From: an uncultured Alphaproteobacteria bacterium
GTDB lineage: Bacteria > Pseudomonadota > Alphaproteobacteria > HIMB59 > GCA-002718135
Reading direction: 5' to 3'
NCBI GenBank assembly: GCA_902612805.1
Contig: CACMEY010000003.1
Location: 62,001-126,000, forward strand
DNA length: 64,000 nt
Position 1 is the first letter of the stretch. The number at the start of each line of letters is the position of its first letter. The notes beneath the pieces are model-generated. The model had not been told where the DNA came from, did no database searches, and saw only the letters and a list, made by a program, of their open reading frames with translations. The position numbers and the translations under genes are program-made. Positions 18,068 through 27,414 of this stretch are shown here, one piece after another.

Positions 18068-18418
18068 ATGTATAATGAAAATAATATTTTTGCAAAAATA
18101 CTAAGAAAAGAAATACCTTGTGATAAAGTTCACGAAGATGAGTATAGCTTATTTTTTAATGATATCAATCCCCAAGCAAAAATACATGTTTTAGGCATAC
18201 CAAAATTTCCTTGCACGACCTTTTCTGATTTTTTAAAGAATGCAGATAATGAAAATATAACATCTTTTTTTAAGAGTGTTCAGCTAGTAATAAATAATTT
18301 AAATATTGAAAAAAAAGGTTATAGGTTGATAACAAACTCGGGAGAGGATGGTGGACAGGAAGTGCCACATTTTCATATTCATATTTTAGCAGGTGAAAAA
18401 ATTGGAAGCTTAAGATAA
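18068..18418 (+). CDS. HIT-family (Hint-like) nucleotide hydrolase
   Basis: The 116-residue protein starts NIFAKILRKEIPCDKVHEDE with FNDINPQAKIHVLGIPK and ends with the histidine triad VPHFHIHILAGEKIGSL. HINT proteins cleave the phosphoramidate of adenosine nucleoside phosphoramidates; the physiological substrate is usually unknown. hisE-HIT adjacency is common in alphaproteobacteria and the gene lies 6 bp after hisE. It abuts the convergent BON-domain gene with no gap. Confidence 0.94.
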   Translation: MYNENNIFAKILRKEIPCDKVHEDEYSLFFNDINPQAKIHVLGIPKFPCTTFSDFLKNADNENITSFFKSVQLVINNLNIEKKGYRLITNSGEDGGQEVPHFHIHILAGEKIGSLR

Positions 18419-19027
18419 TTATTTTTCTTCTTTGATTATTACGTAGTTTACAATTTCATTAACACCTTTTATGTTTCTAAGCGCAATTATCATTTCATCT
18501 AAAAGGTCTGGGCGAGTACTTATTCCAGCGATATAAATTTTTCCCTGAATAGTCTCAAAGTTAAATGTAATAGCCTTGATACCCAAAGTTTTAGCAGCAA
18601 CTGCTCTAGCCTGGGTATTAATCCATAAATCACTAGCATAGTCTTTTATTGTAGCTCTATTTCCAATTTCTATTTCATTAATAATTTCTTTAACACCCTC
18701 AACCTCCCATACTAATCTTACTGCATCTATACGTATCTCCTGGTTATCCACGAGTCCAGTTAATAAAATTCTGCCTTCCAAAACATTTGTGTTAATGTTT
18801 ACAAATAAATTGTTTTCCGAGCTTAAGAACTTTGCTGCAATGTTTACTTTTATCGTTGCATCATCTATTACTGTACCAAGCGATCTTTCTCCTTCAGCAA
18901 CAACCATAGCACTACCGCCACCTGTTGCAAGCACACTTGCTGGTGAACATCCGTAATTCACAGATGCAAAGATTAAAAATATTGGAATAAATAAAATTTT
19001 AATTATTATTTTAATTTTAGCAACCAT
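18419..19027 (-). CDS. BON-domain lipoprotein (DolP/YraP-like)
   Basis: The 202-residue protein has an N-terminal hydrophobic segment (IIIKILFIPIFLIFASVNYG) before Cys27, a non-ideal lipobox. Two BON domains follow (about 52-118 and 128-200), each with the alternating 'kvnia..l......v.v.v..G.v.L.G.v' pattern (GRILLTGLVDN, GKIYIAGISTR) and a closing 'gv.eivN' helix-strand. DolP in E. coli is an outer-membrane lipoprotein that binds anionic phospholipid and supports BAM and amidase activation. The setting next to rsmI and a PBP activator mirrors E. coli yraL-yraM...yraP. Confidence 0.87.
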   Translation of the reverse strand: MVAKIKIIIKILFIPIFLIFASVNYGCSPASVLATGGGSAMVVAEGERSLGTVIDDATIKVNIAAKFLSSENNLFVNINTNVLEGRILLTGLVDNQEIRIDAVRLVWEVEGVKEIINEIEIGNRATIKDYASDLWINTQARAVAAKTLGIKAITFNFETIQGKIYIAGISTRPDLLDEMIIALRNIKGVNEIVNYVIIKEEK

Positions 19028-19845
19028 TTGTAAATTTTGTTTTTATTAATTTTTGTAAATTTATGTACTATTTCCACGATGTCGGTCAAAGAAAATTTTG
19101 TAGCCATCTTTTTTAATTCTTTACTATACAAATCAATGTTGTCAAAATCTTGATTTTTTGATGTTTGTCTATCAATAACAGCAACAAACTCTCCTTTAAT
19201 ATTTTCTTTATCTTCTAGTATTTTTTTTTTCACACTGCCTGGATTTCCCCTAAAGACAAATTCATTTACCTTTGTAAGTTCTTTACATATTGAAATTGAT
19301 CTACCACTCAAAATATTTTCTAGGCAATCTAAAAAAATAATTAATTTATGATTTGAGACAAAAAATACACAAGTCCTTTTTTCTTCAGAAATACTCTTAA
19401 CAAGATCCTCCATCTTTTTTTTAGATTTTGGAATAAAACCAAAAAAAGCAAATTCTGATATTGGTAATCCGGATAATTGTAAACTTGATACAATTGATGA
19501 GGGACCAGGCACTGATGTAACTCTAATATTATTTGTAATACAATATTGTACTAAATTATATCCAGGGTCTGAAATAAGTGGTGATCCAGCATCAGATATC
19601 AGAACACAATTTTTATTTTTTAAAAATACATTAATCTGGTCTATAATTTTATGCTCATTATAATCGTGTAAAGCTATTAATTTCTTTTTAATGCCTAATT
19701 TATTTAGTAGTTTAAGTGAATGTTTAGGATTTTCACAAATAATGATATCACATTCTTTAAGTATTTTCACGGCCCTGTAGGTTATGTCATCTAAATTTCC
19801 AATAGGTGTTGCTACAATTGACAGGCCATTAATAATATTATCCAT
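19006..19845 (-). CDS. rsmI: 16S rRNA 2'-O-ribose C1402 methyltransferase RsmI
   Basis: RsmI is an SAM-dependent tetrapyrrole-methylase-fold enzyme that methylates the ribose of C1402 in 16S rRNA. The 279-residue product has the family start LSIVATPIGNLDDITYRA, then LISDAGSPLISDPGY and VPGPSSIVSSLQLSGLP, the SAM-binding core. The C-terminal helical part is DIVEIVHKFTKINKNKIYK. It overlaps the downstream BON-domain gene by 22 bp, while its first 62 bp overlap the start of the divergent PBP-activator frame. Confidence 0.96.
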   Translation of the reverse strand: MDNIINGLSIVATPIGNLDDITYRAVKILKECDIIICENPKHSLKLLNKLGIKKKLIALHDYNEHKIIDQINVFLKNKNCVLISDAGSPLISDPGYNLVQYCITNNIRVTSVPGPSSIVSSLQLSGLPISEFAFFGFIPKSKKKMEDLVKSISEEKRTCVFFVSNHKLIIFLDCLENILSGRSISICKELTKVNEFVFRGNPGSVKKKILEDKENIKGEFVAVIDRQTSKNQDFDNIDLYSKELKKMATKFSLTDIVEIVHKFTKINKNKIYKWLLKLK

Positions 19846-21112
19846 TATTTATATACTTATATTTATAATTTCATGTACTCCAGTAAATTTATCTAAACGA
19901 GATACAAAAAACACTCAAGAAACAACAATTTCAGAAAAATCAATTGAAATCAAAAGCGAAAAAAAGGTAATTGAAAAAAAAGAGAGTAAACAAGATCAGC
20001 AGAACAAGATTTTAGACAATATTGTCTTAGATAAGACAATTATTGCTTTATTTGCAAAAGATGATGATAAAAAAACTACAAATCAATTCTTGAATACCTA
20101 TGAATTGGGAATTTATAATCTTGGTATAAGTGATCTTGTTATACAAATAGAATTTTTTGAAAATGAAAACGATCTAAAAAAAATTATAGAAAAAAACCTA
20201 CTACCTGGGAAGATTTTCTTAGGACCAATTCAATCTAAGTACGTAAAGTTTTTAAATAATTATTGTACTCATGAAGTAATATTTTTTTCATACTCTTCTA
20301 AATCTTCTCTAGCAAAAGATTGTGTGTATTTAATAAATTTTTTTCCACAAAATGAACTTTCACAGCTTATGTTATATTTAAACGATGATGCCAAAGTTGC
20401 ACTACTTTATCCTGAAAATGAATATGGATATTTAATAAACAGTCTAATTGATGAAATAATTTTTGAAAGCCCAGCAATATTAGTCAACAGATCTTCATAC
20501 AAAGACGAACTATCAAATGTAAGAGAATCAATAAAAGAATTGGGAAAATATGACTTAAGAAAATATGAATTGAATAGACAAAAACAAATTCTATCTTCTA
20601 AAAAAGATGAAAAATCAAAACAAAGATTAAAAAAATTAGAAAGATTTAAAACTACAAGTGACTACGATTTTACACATATCTTGATTGCTGATTATGGTTT
20701 GAATTTATTACAGGTTGCACCTCTTCTACCATTCTACGATATAGATCCTAATATTGTACAGTTTATGGGAACTGGAGTAATAGATGATAAAACTTTTTTC
20801 TATGAACCTTCTTTACAGGGAGCAATATTTCCAGGAATTCCAGAAACAAGAAGAATAAATATAATTAATAATTATGAGGAAATATATGATGATGAGTTTT
20901 TGAGAATCTCAACATTACCTTATGACTTAATAGGTTTAATTAATTTCATCTACACAAAAGAATATAAACTTGGTGATGTAATTAAATTATTAAATAATCC
21001 GAACAAAAAATTTGATGGAATTGATGGAAACTTTTATTTTAAAGATAATATGATTGAAAGAGATCTTAACATACTAAAAATTAATAACGGAAATTCTTTT
21101 GTGATTAATTAA
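19784..21112 (+). CDS. Penicillin-binding protein activator-like lipoprotein (LpoA/LppC family)
   Basis: The 442-residue product has a hydrophobic N-terminus ending in a lipobox-like IFIISC (Cys31), a lysine/glutamate-rich linker, and a periplasmic-binding-protein-like fold: KTIIALFAKDD, KIFLGPIQSKYVKFLN, KVALLYPENEYGY, YDFTHILIADYG and LQGAIFPGIPETRR. This is the alphaproteobacterial counterpart of LpoA, which stimulates PBP1A in E. coli. The only in-frame ATG (19784) lies inside divergent rsmI, giving a 62-bp head-to-head antisense overlap; an ATT or ATA start closer to the lipobox cannot be excluded. Confidence 0.8.
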   Translation: MSSKFPIGVATIDRPLIILSIIYILIFIISCTPVNLSKRDTKNTQETTISEKSIEIKSEKKVIEKKESKQDQQNKILDNIVLDKTIIALFAKDDDKKTTNQFLNTYELGIYNLGISDLVIQIEFFENENDLKKIIEKNLLPGKIFLGPIQSKYVKFLNNYCTHEVIFFSYSSKSSLAKDCVYLINFFPQNELSQLMLYLNDDAKVALLYPENEYGYLINSLIDEIIFESPAILVNRSSYKDELSNVRESIKELGKYDLRKYELNRQKQILSSKKDEKSKQRLKKLERFKTTSDYDFTHILIADYGLNLLQVAPLLPFYDIDPNIVQFMGTGVIDDKTFFYEPSLQGAIFPGIPETRRINIINNYEEIYDDEFLRISTLPYDLIGLINFIYTKEYKLGDVIKLLNNPNKKFDGIDGNFYFKDNMIERDLNILKINNGNSFVIN

Positions 21113-21686
21113 TTAAAAAGTTAATCAATTTTGTTACTGCTATAGACCTATGGCTAATTTCATTTTTTTCTTTAGTTCTTAATTCAGCCAATGTTTTGTT
21201 ATAACTTTTAGGAATGAAAATTGGGTCATAACCAAAACCAAATCTACCTTTAGCTTGTTCAGAAATTGTTCCATCAATTTTGCCATTAAATATTATGTTT
21301 TGACTTTCTTTAACTGTTAGGCTTATTGAAGTTTTAAAGTAAGCATTTTTCTCACAATTTTTTTTAGTACTTTTAATAACATTTTCAAAACAAGCTTCAT
21401 TGCTTTTGAAATTATTTAAAAATCTTTTTGAAAGAACACCTGGTTTCCAATTTAAGCTTTCAATGCATATTCCTGAGTCATCCGCAAAACAAGGAATTCT
21501 AGTTTTATTAAATCCATAGTCTGATTTAATTTTTGCATTTTCTTCGAAGGTTTGACCATTTTCTTCTGGCTCTTCATTTATGTTTAGGTCATTTAACGAA
21601 AGAAGTTCTAGATTAAATTTGTTAAAGATTTTTTTAATTTCAATTATTTTATTTTTATTATTTGAAAAAAATAATAATTGCCTCAA
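21105..21686 (-). CDS. rdgB: XTP/dITP diphosphatase (RdgB/Ham1)
   Basis: RdgB hydrolyses dITP, XTP and related oxidised purine nucleotides to monophosphates, protecting DNA. The 193-residue protein starts RQLLFFSNNKNKIIEIKKIF with the substrate-binding S-N-N-x-x-K motif. It then has CFADDSGICIESLNWKPGV, GRFGFGYDPIFIP and the final ISHRSIAVTKLINFL. The start is TTG at 21686, directly after the rph stop, because no ATG occurs before the conserved N-terminus. It overlaps the convergent PBP activator by eight bases. Confidence 0.95.
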   Translation of the reverse strand: MRQLLFFSNNKNKIIEIKKIFNKFNLELLSLNDLNINEEPEENGQTFEENAKIKSDYGFNKTRIPCFADDSGICIESLNWKPGVLSKRFLNNFKSNEACFENVIKSTKKNCEKNAYFKTSISLTVKESQNIIFNGKIDGTISEQAKGRFGFGYDPIFIPKSYNKTLAELRTKEKNEISHRSIAVTKLINFLIN

Positions 21687-21687
21687 T

Positions 21688-22398
21688 TTATTTCAAAGCC
21701 CCTTTTTGTTTAGAAATTATCTCTTTAACTCCAATCTTTGCAAGTGAAAACATTTCATTGAACTGAGTGTCATTGAAAAAAAATTCTTCACCAGTAACTT
21801 GAATTTCAGATATTTCACCAGAATCACAAATTACAAAATTTGCATCAACTTGAGCTTCAGAGTCTTCTTTATAATCCAGATCCAATATTGCTTTATTTTC
21901 CACTATTCCAGTTGACACTGCACCTATAAAGTTTTTGATAATTGGTTTTTGTAGATTATAATTATTCTTCAATTTTTCTATTGCTAAATATAAAGAAATA
22001 AAACCACCGCTTATTGAAGCAGTTCTTGTCCCGCCATCTGCTTGAATTACGTCACAGTCTATTTTTATCTGACGCTCTCCAAGATTTGAAAGATCTACAA
22101 TTGATCTTAAACTTCGCCCAATTAACCTTTGAATTTCTTGTGTTCTACCTGACTGCTTTCCTTTTGCAGCCTCTCTATCCATTCTAGTGTTTGTTGACCT
22201 TGGTAGCATACCATATTCTGCTGTAACCCAACCCTTGCCAGTATTTTTTAACCAGTGAGGAACTTTTTCATCAATTGTTGCAAGACAAAGGACATGTGTG
22301 TTCCCAAATTTTACTAAGCATGAACCATCAGCATGAATATTCACGTTCTTCTCAAATGAAATTTCACGCATTTGATTGAAGGATCTATCTTTTCTCAT
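21688..22398 (-). CDS. rph: Ribonuclease PH
   Basis: RNase PH is a phosphorolytic 3'-5' exoribonuclease that trims tRNA 3' ends. The 236-residue product has RGSCLVKFGNTHVLCLATI-like beta strands, WVTAEYGMLPRSTNTRMDRE, GRTQEIQRLIGRSLRSIVDL, DCDVIQADGGTRTASISGGF and DLDYKEDSEAQVDANFV, all diagnostic. It is paired with rdgB, 1 bp apart, as in many proteobacteria, and is divergent from hrcA across a 47-bp gap. Confidence 0.97.
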   Translation of the reverse strand: MRKDRSFNQMREISFEKNVNIHADGSCLVKFGNTHVLCLATIDEKVPHWLKNTGKGWVTAEYGMLPRSTNTRMDREAAKGKQSGRTQEIQRLIGRSLRSIVDLSNLGERQIKIDCDVIQADGGTRTASISGGFISLYLAIEKLKNNYNLQKPIIKNFIGAVSTGIVENKAILDLDYKEDSEAQVDANFVICDSGEISEIQVTGEEFFFNDTQFNEMFSLAKIGVKEIISKQKGALK

Positions 22399-22445
22399 AT
22401 AAATTTAATAATAGTAGATAAAAATTATTTTTAAATAAAATTCTT

Positions 22446-23492
22446 ATGTCTGAAAATGTATATGCACAAATTAATGATAGATCAAAATTAATTTTTAAAA
22501 AATTAGTTGAGTCATATCTTAAAACTGGATCTCCAGCAGGATCAGAAACAATTATGAAGATGGGAGGTTTAAATCTTTCCTCAGCATCTATTAGATCCAT
22601 TTTATCAAATTTACAAAAAGAAGGACTACTGTACGCCCCGCATAGATCAGCAGGTAGAATGCCTACTGAGAAAGGGATGAGGTTTTTTGTCGACGGACTT
22701 TTAGAGTTTGGAAGAATTTCAAAAATAGATAAAGAAAATATTAAACAACAGTGTTTAACAAAGGGAAAATCTTATGAAGAGGTGCTCGATGTTGCTTCCA
22801 AGGCAATTTCAGGATTATCGAGCTATGCAGGAATAGTTATTGCGCCAAAATTTCAAAAAAACATAAAGCATGTTGAGTTTATTAGATTAAATAGTAGCCA
22901 ATTAATGCTTATTCTTGCTTATGAGAATGGAGAAGTAGAAAACCGGATCATTGAAGATAATGGAAAGTATAATAGTTCATTATTAATACAGGCTTCCAAT
23001 TATCTTACATCAAAGTTTACAAATAAAAACATTTCACAAATTAAAAGACTAATTCAATCTGAAATAAAAAATTCACAAAATGAGTTAGAGTCAATTTCTT
23101 CAAAGTTAATTCAACAGGGTATTATTGAAACTCAGCCTAATATTAAAAATCCTTATATTTTTCTACATGGTCAATCAAATTTATTAAAAGATGAAATTGT
23201 TTCGAAAGATTTAGATCAAATCAGAAATCTTTTTGATGAAATTGAAAAAAAATCTAGTTTTGTGGATATATTAGAAACTGCAGGAAAAGCAAAAGGGGTT
23301 CAGATTTTTATTGGATCTAAAAATTTTTTGTTTAAACACTCTGGTCTTTCTATGGTAATGGCCCCATATAAAAACAATGATCAAGAAATTATAGGAGCTA
23401 TAGGAGTAGTTGGACCAACAAGACTAAACTACTCCAAAATAGTTCCTCTTGTTGATTATACGTCTAAAATTATTGGAAAGGTGATTGATTAA
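22446..23492 (+). CDS. hrcA: Heat-inducible transcription repressor HrcA
   Basis: HrcA represses heat-shock genes through the CIRCE operator and depends on GroEL for folding. The 348-residue protein begins with the winged-helix domain (RSKLIFKKLVESYLKTGSPAGS, SSASIRSILSNLQKEGLLY, HRSAGRMPTEKGMRFFVDG). A GAF-like domain follows, ending GAIGVVGPTRLNYSKIVPLVDY. It overlaps grpE by TAATG. No CIRCE sequence (TTAGCACTC-N9-GAGTGCTAA) was seen upstream of hrcA, grpE or dnaK, so its targets probably lie elsewhere, for example at groESL. Confidence 0.97.
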   Translation: MSENVYAQINDRSKLIFKKLVESYLKTGSPAGSETIMKMGGLNLSSASIRSILSNLQKEGLLYAPHRSAGRMPTEKGMRFFVDGLLEFGRISKIDKENIKQQCLTKGKSYEEVLDVASKAISGLSSYAGIVIAPKFQKNIKHVEFIRLNSSQLMLILAYENGEVENRIIEDNGKYNSSLLIQASNYLTSKFTNKNISQIKRLIQSEIKNSQNELESISSKLIQQGIIETQPNIKNPYIFLHGQSNLLKDEIVSKDLDQIRNLFDEIEKKSSFVDILETAGKAKGVQIFIGSKNFLFKHSGLSMVMAPYKNNDQEIIGAIGVVGPTRLNYSKIVPLVDYTSKIIGKVID

Positions 23493-24157
23493 TGGTTGAA
23501 AAAAAAGAAAAAGATAACCAACAAGAAGAAATAAAAGAATCTGATTCTGAGAATATTGACAACGAAGAAGATAATAATGATACTCAAGAAAACACACATA
23601 CAGAAGAGACAACTGCAGATGAGAATTCAGAAGAAGACAGCTTAGAAAAAGAAATTGAAACACTAAAAGAAGAAAAAATTAGGTTACTCGCTGAAATGGA
23701 AAATCTTAGAAAAAGATTTGAACGAGAAAAAGTTGAAACAATAAAGTTTGGTAGCATAAATTTAGCAAGAGATATTCTATCGCCTGGAGATAATTTAGAA
23801 AGAGCGCTGGATGCTTTACCAGAAGATGAAACCCATCCAGAAAGTATAAAAAATCTAATTGATGGTTTAAAAATGGTACTTAAAGAATACAAAAGTACTC
23901 TTGAAAAACATGGAGTTAAAAAAATTGAAACTTTAAATCAAAAATTTGATCATAATTTTCATCAGGCAATGATGGAAGTTGAAAATAATGATGTGGAAGA
24001 AGGAACGGTAGTACAGGAAGTCCAATCTGGTTTTACAATGCATGACCGATTACTCAGAGCAGCAATGGTTGGAGTTTCTAAAAAATCAGTTGCTAAAACA
24101 GAAGAACCTAAAGAAGAAAAAGAAGAGGAAAATACTGAAAATAAGATTAAAGAATAG
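23492..24157 (+). CDS. grpE: Nucleotide exchange factor GrpE
   Basis: GrpE is the co-chaperone that releases ADP from DnaK. The 221-residue product has a very acidic N-terminal tail (first 50 residues), a long coiled-coil helix (KEIETLKEEKIRLLAEMENL then RKRFEREKVE) and the four-helix/beta-wing end: NLERALDALPEDE, LEKHGVKKIETLNQKFDHNF, HQAMMEV and GFTMHDRLLRAAMVGVSK. A charged Lys/Glu-rich tail follows. It is translationally coupled to hrcA. Confidence 0.97.
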   Translation: MVEKKEKDNQQEEIKESDSENIDNEEDNNDTQENTHTEETTADENSEEDSLEKEIETLKEEKIRLLAEMENLRKRFEREKVETIKFGSINLARDILSPGDNLERALDALPEDETHPESIKNLIDGLKMVLKEYKSTLEKHGVKKIETLNQKFDHNFHQAMMEVENNDVEEGTVVQEVQSGFTMHDRLLRAAMVGVSKKSVAKTEEPKEEKEEENTENKIKE

Positions 24158-24208
24158 TCATAAAAAACCCTAAATTACTTGTTTTTTTTAATATTAATCG
24201 GGAACATC

Positions 24209-24236
24209 CTTGTATTTTAAAACTTTTTTCCCATAT
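24209..24236 (+). promoter_or_regulatory. RpoH (sigma-32) promoter upstream of dnaK
   Basis: CTTGTA (24209-24214) and CCCATAT (24230-24236) are separated so that CTTG is followed by exactly 17 bases before the -10 element, matching both the E. coli sigma-32 form and the alphaproteobacterial CTTG-N17/18-CYTATNT. It sits about 53 bp before the dnaK ATG, after a T-rich tract that may end the hrcA-grpE message. Confidence 0.78.
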
Positions 24237-24288
24237 CTAATGTAGCCAATGTTGATTGGTAAATAATTAAGTAAAGAGGATATAAAAT

Positions 24289-26211
24289 ATGGCAAAAGTA
24301 ATCGGTATTGATTTAGGTACTACAAACTCCTGCGTTGCAGTAATGGACGGTAAGGAAGCAAAAGTAATTGAAAACTCTGAAGGCGGAAGAACAACACCAT
24401 CAATGGTAGCATTCAGTGACACAAAAGAAAAACTTGTTGGACAATCAGCAAAAAGACAAGCAGTAACTAATTCTGAAAATACTTTATTTGCCATAAAAAG
24501 ATTAATCGGAAGAACATTTGAGGATGAAGCTGTTAAGTCTGATAGCGGATTAGTTCCTTATAAAATAGTTAAAGGTGATAACGGTGATGCTTGGGTAGAA
24601 GCACGCGGAGATAAATATAGCCCTAGTCAAATAAGTGCATTTATTTTACAAAAAATGAAAGAGACTGCAGAGTCTTATTTAGGAGATACTGTTACGCAGG
24701 CCGTTATAACAGTTCCTGCATATTTTAATGACGCTCAAAGACAAGCAACAAAAGATGCTGGAAAAATAGCTGGACTAGAAGTCTTAAGAATTATTAACGA
24801 GCCCACTGCTGCAGCGTTAGCATATGGTTTAGATAAAAAGAAAACGGGTACTGTTGCTGTTTACGATTTAGGTGGAGGTACATTTGATATTTCTATTTTA
24901 GAAATAGGTGATGGTGTTTTTGAGGTTAAATCAACCAATGGTGATACGCATCTTGGGGGTGAAGATTTTGATCTTAAAATTATTGATTATCTTGCTGACG
25001 AATTCAAAAAAGATAATGGTATTGATTTGCGTTCAGATAAACTTGCACTTCAGCGTTTGAAAGAAGCTGCTGAGAAAGCAAAGATTGAATTATCAAGCTC
25101 AACTGAAACAGAAGTTAACTTGCCATTTATAACAGCTGATCAATCTGGCCCTAAACATTTAACGATTAAATTATCAAGAGCAAAACTCGAAGCTATAGTA
25201 GGTGAACTTTTAAATCAAAGTTTAAAACCTTGTGAAATGGCACTTAAAGATGCTGGATTACAAGCTGCAGAAATAGATGATGTTATTTTAGTTGGTGGTA
25301 TGACAAGAATGCCTAAAGTAACGGAGATAGTAAAAAACTTTTTTGGTAAAGAGCCTAATAAAGGTGTTAACCCAGATGAGGTTGTAGCATCTGGTGCTGC
25401 CATTCAAGCAGGCGTATTACAAGGTGATGTCAAAGATGTTTTATTGCTTGATGTTACTCCTTTATCACTCGGTATTGAAACACTCGGCGGTGTATTCACA
25501 AAACTTATCGATAAAAATACAACTATTCCAACAAAGAAGAGCCAGGTGTTTTCTACAGCTGAAGATAATCAGAGTGCAGTTACTATTAGAGTTTTCCAAG
25601 GTGAAAGAGAGATGGCTGCTGATAATAAATTATTAGGTCAGTTTGATCTAGTAGGTATTCCACCAGCCGCAAGAGGCATGCCTCAAATTGAAGTAACTTT
25701 TGATATTGATGCAAATGGTATTGTAAATGTTTCTGCTAAAGACAAATCAACTGGCAAAGAACAACAAATTAAGATCCAGGCTTCTGGTGGATTATCAGAT
25801 GAAGAGATTGAAAAGATGGTTAAAGAGGCAGAAGAAAACGCTGAGGCTGACAAAAAGAAAAGAGAAGCTGTTGATACTAGAAACCATGCTGATAGTTTAA
25901 TTAATGAAACTGAAAAGAATTTAAAAGAGCACGGAGATAAAATTCCTGAAGCTGATAAAAACAAAATCACAAAAGATATTGAAGAGCTTAAGAAAGTTAA
26001 AGACAGTGAGGATTTAGAAGCTATAAAATCTAAAACTGAAGCACTTGTTCAGTCATCTCTTAAAATGGGTGAAGCAATTTATAAACAAAACCCACAAGGT
26101 GCTGCACCTCAACCTGATCCATCTGGTGCTGAACCATCAGCTGATAATACAAAAGATGAAAAGGTTGTAGACGCGGAATTTGAAGAAGTAGACGAAGATA
26201 AAAAAGATTAA
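24289..26211 (+). CDS. dnaK: Molecular chaperone DnaK (Hsp70)
   Basis: DnaK is an ATP-dependent chaperone that binds exposed hydrophobic peptides. The 640-residue product has ATPase motifs [71 protein letters not shown] and [10 protein letters not shown]. The interdomain linker is [20 protein letters not shown]. The beta-sandwich substrate domain and helical lid follow, with the acidic [11 protein letters not shown] tail. The start is preceded by AGAGGATATAAAAT, a good ribosome site. It is co-oriented with dnaJ 28 bp later, under the RpoH-type promoter described upstream. Confidence 0.99.
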   Translation: MAKVIGIDLGTTNSCVAVMDGKEAKVIENSEGGRTTPSMVAFSDTKEKLVGQSAKRQAVTNSENTLFAIKRLIGRTFEDEAVKSDSGLVPYKIVKGDNGDAWVEARGDKYSPSQISAFILQKMKETAESYLGDTVTQAVITVPAYFNDAQRQATKDAGKIAGLEVLRIINEPTAAALAYGLDKKKTGTVAVYDLGGGTFDISILEIGDGVFEVKSTNGDTHLGGEDFDLKIIDYLADEFKKDNGIDLRSDKLALQRLKEAAEKAKIELSSSTETEVNLPFITADQSGPKHLTIKLSRAKLEAIVGELLNQSLKPCEMALKDAGLQAAEIDDVILVGGMTRMPKVTEIVKNFFGKEPNKGVNPDEVVASGAAIQAGVLQGDVKDVLLLDVTPLSLGIETLGGVFTKLIDKNTTIPTKKSQVFSTAEDNQSAVTIRVFQGEREMAADNKLLGQFDLVGIPPAARGMPQIEVTFDIDANGIVNVSAKDKSTGKEQQIKIQASGGLSDEEIEKMVKEAEENAEADKKKREAVDTRNHADSLINETEKNLKEHGDKIPEADKNKITKDIEELKKVKDSEDLEAIKSKTEALVQSSLKMGEAIYKQNPQGAAPQPDPSGAEPSADNTKDEKVVDAEFEEVDEDKKD

Positions 26212-26239
26212 CGCTCCATAATTTTTATAAGGAGGAGAT

Positions 26240-27373
26240 GTGGCTGATAAAGATTTCTATGAGATACTAGGTGTTCAACGAAATGCCAGTGAAGATGAAA
26301 TAAAAAAAGCTTATAGAAAACAAGCCATGAAATATCATCCTGATCGTAACAAGGATGACAAAACAGCTGAAAGAAAATTCAAAGAAGCAGCTGCTGCTTA
26401 TGAGGTTTTAAAAGATTCAGAAAAAAGATCAGCTTACGATCAATATGGACATGATGCGTTCAAACAAGGCGGCATGGGTGGAGCTCAAGGCTTTGGAGAT
26501 TTTGCAGGTGGCTTTTCTGATATCTTTGAAGAGTTCTTTGGTGGGGGTTTTGGAGGACAATCATCAAGAAGACGAGGACCTCAAAGAGGAAGTGATCTTC
26601 GTTATAATATGTCCGTTTCACTATTTGAAGCTTTCACTGGAAAGAAACCACAAATAAGAATACCTACATACGTTGGCTGTGATGCTTGTGCAGCAACTGG
26701 AAGTGCAGATAAATCTGGACCAAGTACTTGTTCTACTTGTGGTGGCGCAGGAAAAGTTCGATCTCAACAGGGATTCTTTTCAATTGAAAGACCATGCCCT
26801 ACATGTGGCGGAGAAGGTTCAAGCATAAAAAATCCGTGTCTTAAATGTTCTGGAACTGGAAACATAAAAAAGCAAAAAACAATTTCTGTTACTATTCCTG
26901 CTGGTGTTGATACAGGTACAAGAATTCGAATAGCCGGTGAAGGTGAGCCTGGTGAAAGAGGTGCAGGAAATGGGGATCTATATATTTTTGTTGAAGTTCA
27001 AAAAGACAAACTCTTTGAAAGAGAAGAAGAAAATTTATTTTGTGAAATACCAATTTCAATCACTACTGCTATTTTAGGCGGTGAAATAGAAGTACCAACA
27101 ATAGAGGGAAAAAAAGCCAGACTTAATATTCCAGCTGGAACTCAATCTGAAACGCAATTTAGACTACGCGGCAAAGGAATGAGTATACTTCGACAAAGCA
27201 GACGCGGAGATATGTATGTGCAGGCAAATGTTGAAATACCAGTTAACCTAAATAGCAAACAAAAAGATATTTTGAGAGAGTTCGAAAATGAAGGAGGAAC
27301 CTCAAAAAAACACAGTCCAAAATCACAAGGTTTTTTCTCAAAATTAAAAGAAGTCTGGGAAGATTTAACTTAA
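26240..27373 (+). CDS. dnaJ: Chaperone DnaJ (Hsp40)
   Basis: DnaJ stimulates DnaK ATPase activity and delivers substrates. The 377-residue product has a J domain with [10 protein letters not shown] (HPD present), a Gly/Phe-rich linker ([20 protein letters not shown]) and four zinc-binding repeats ([32 protein letters not shown]). The first repeat has Ala for Gly at its fifth position but keeps both cysteines. C-terminal beta domains follow. The start is GTG at 26240, set by a strong AAGGAGGAG ribosome site directly before it; an ATG two bases upstream is out of frame. Confidence 0.98.
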   Translation: MADKDFYEILGVQRNASEDEIKKAYRKQAMKYHPDRNKDDKTAERKFKEAAAAYEVLKDSEKRSAYDQYGHDAFKQGGMGGAQGFGDFAGGFSDIFEEFFGGGFGGQSSRRRGPQRGSDLRYNMSVSLFEAFTGKKPQIRIPTYVGCDACAATGSADKSGPSTCSTCGGAGKVRSQQGFFSIERPCPTCGGEGSSIKNPCLKCSGTGNIKKQKTISVTIPAGVDTGTRIRIAGEGEPGERGAGNGDLYIFVEVQKDKLFEREEENLFCEIPISITTAILGGEIEVPTIEGKKARLNIPAGTQSETQFRLRGKGMSILRQSRRGDMYVQANVEIPVNLNSKQKDILREFENEGGTSKKHSPKSQGFFSKLKEVWEDLT

Positions 27374-27414
27374 TTTCTTTTCAACTTACAATCACCAAAG
27401 TATAAGAAGTTTTT

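Noticed and set aside
24158-24208. A terminator hairpin after grpE
   Set aside because: There is a T8 tract but no stable stem before it.
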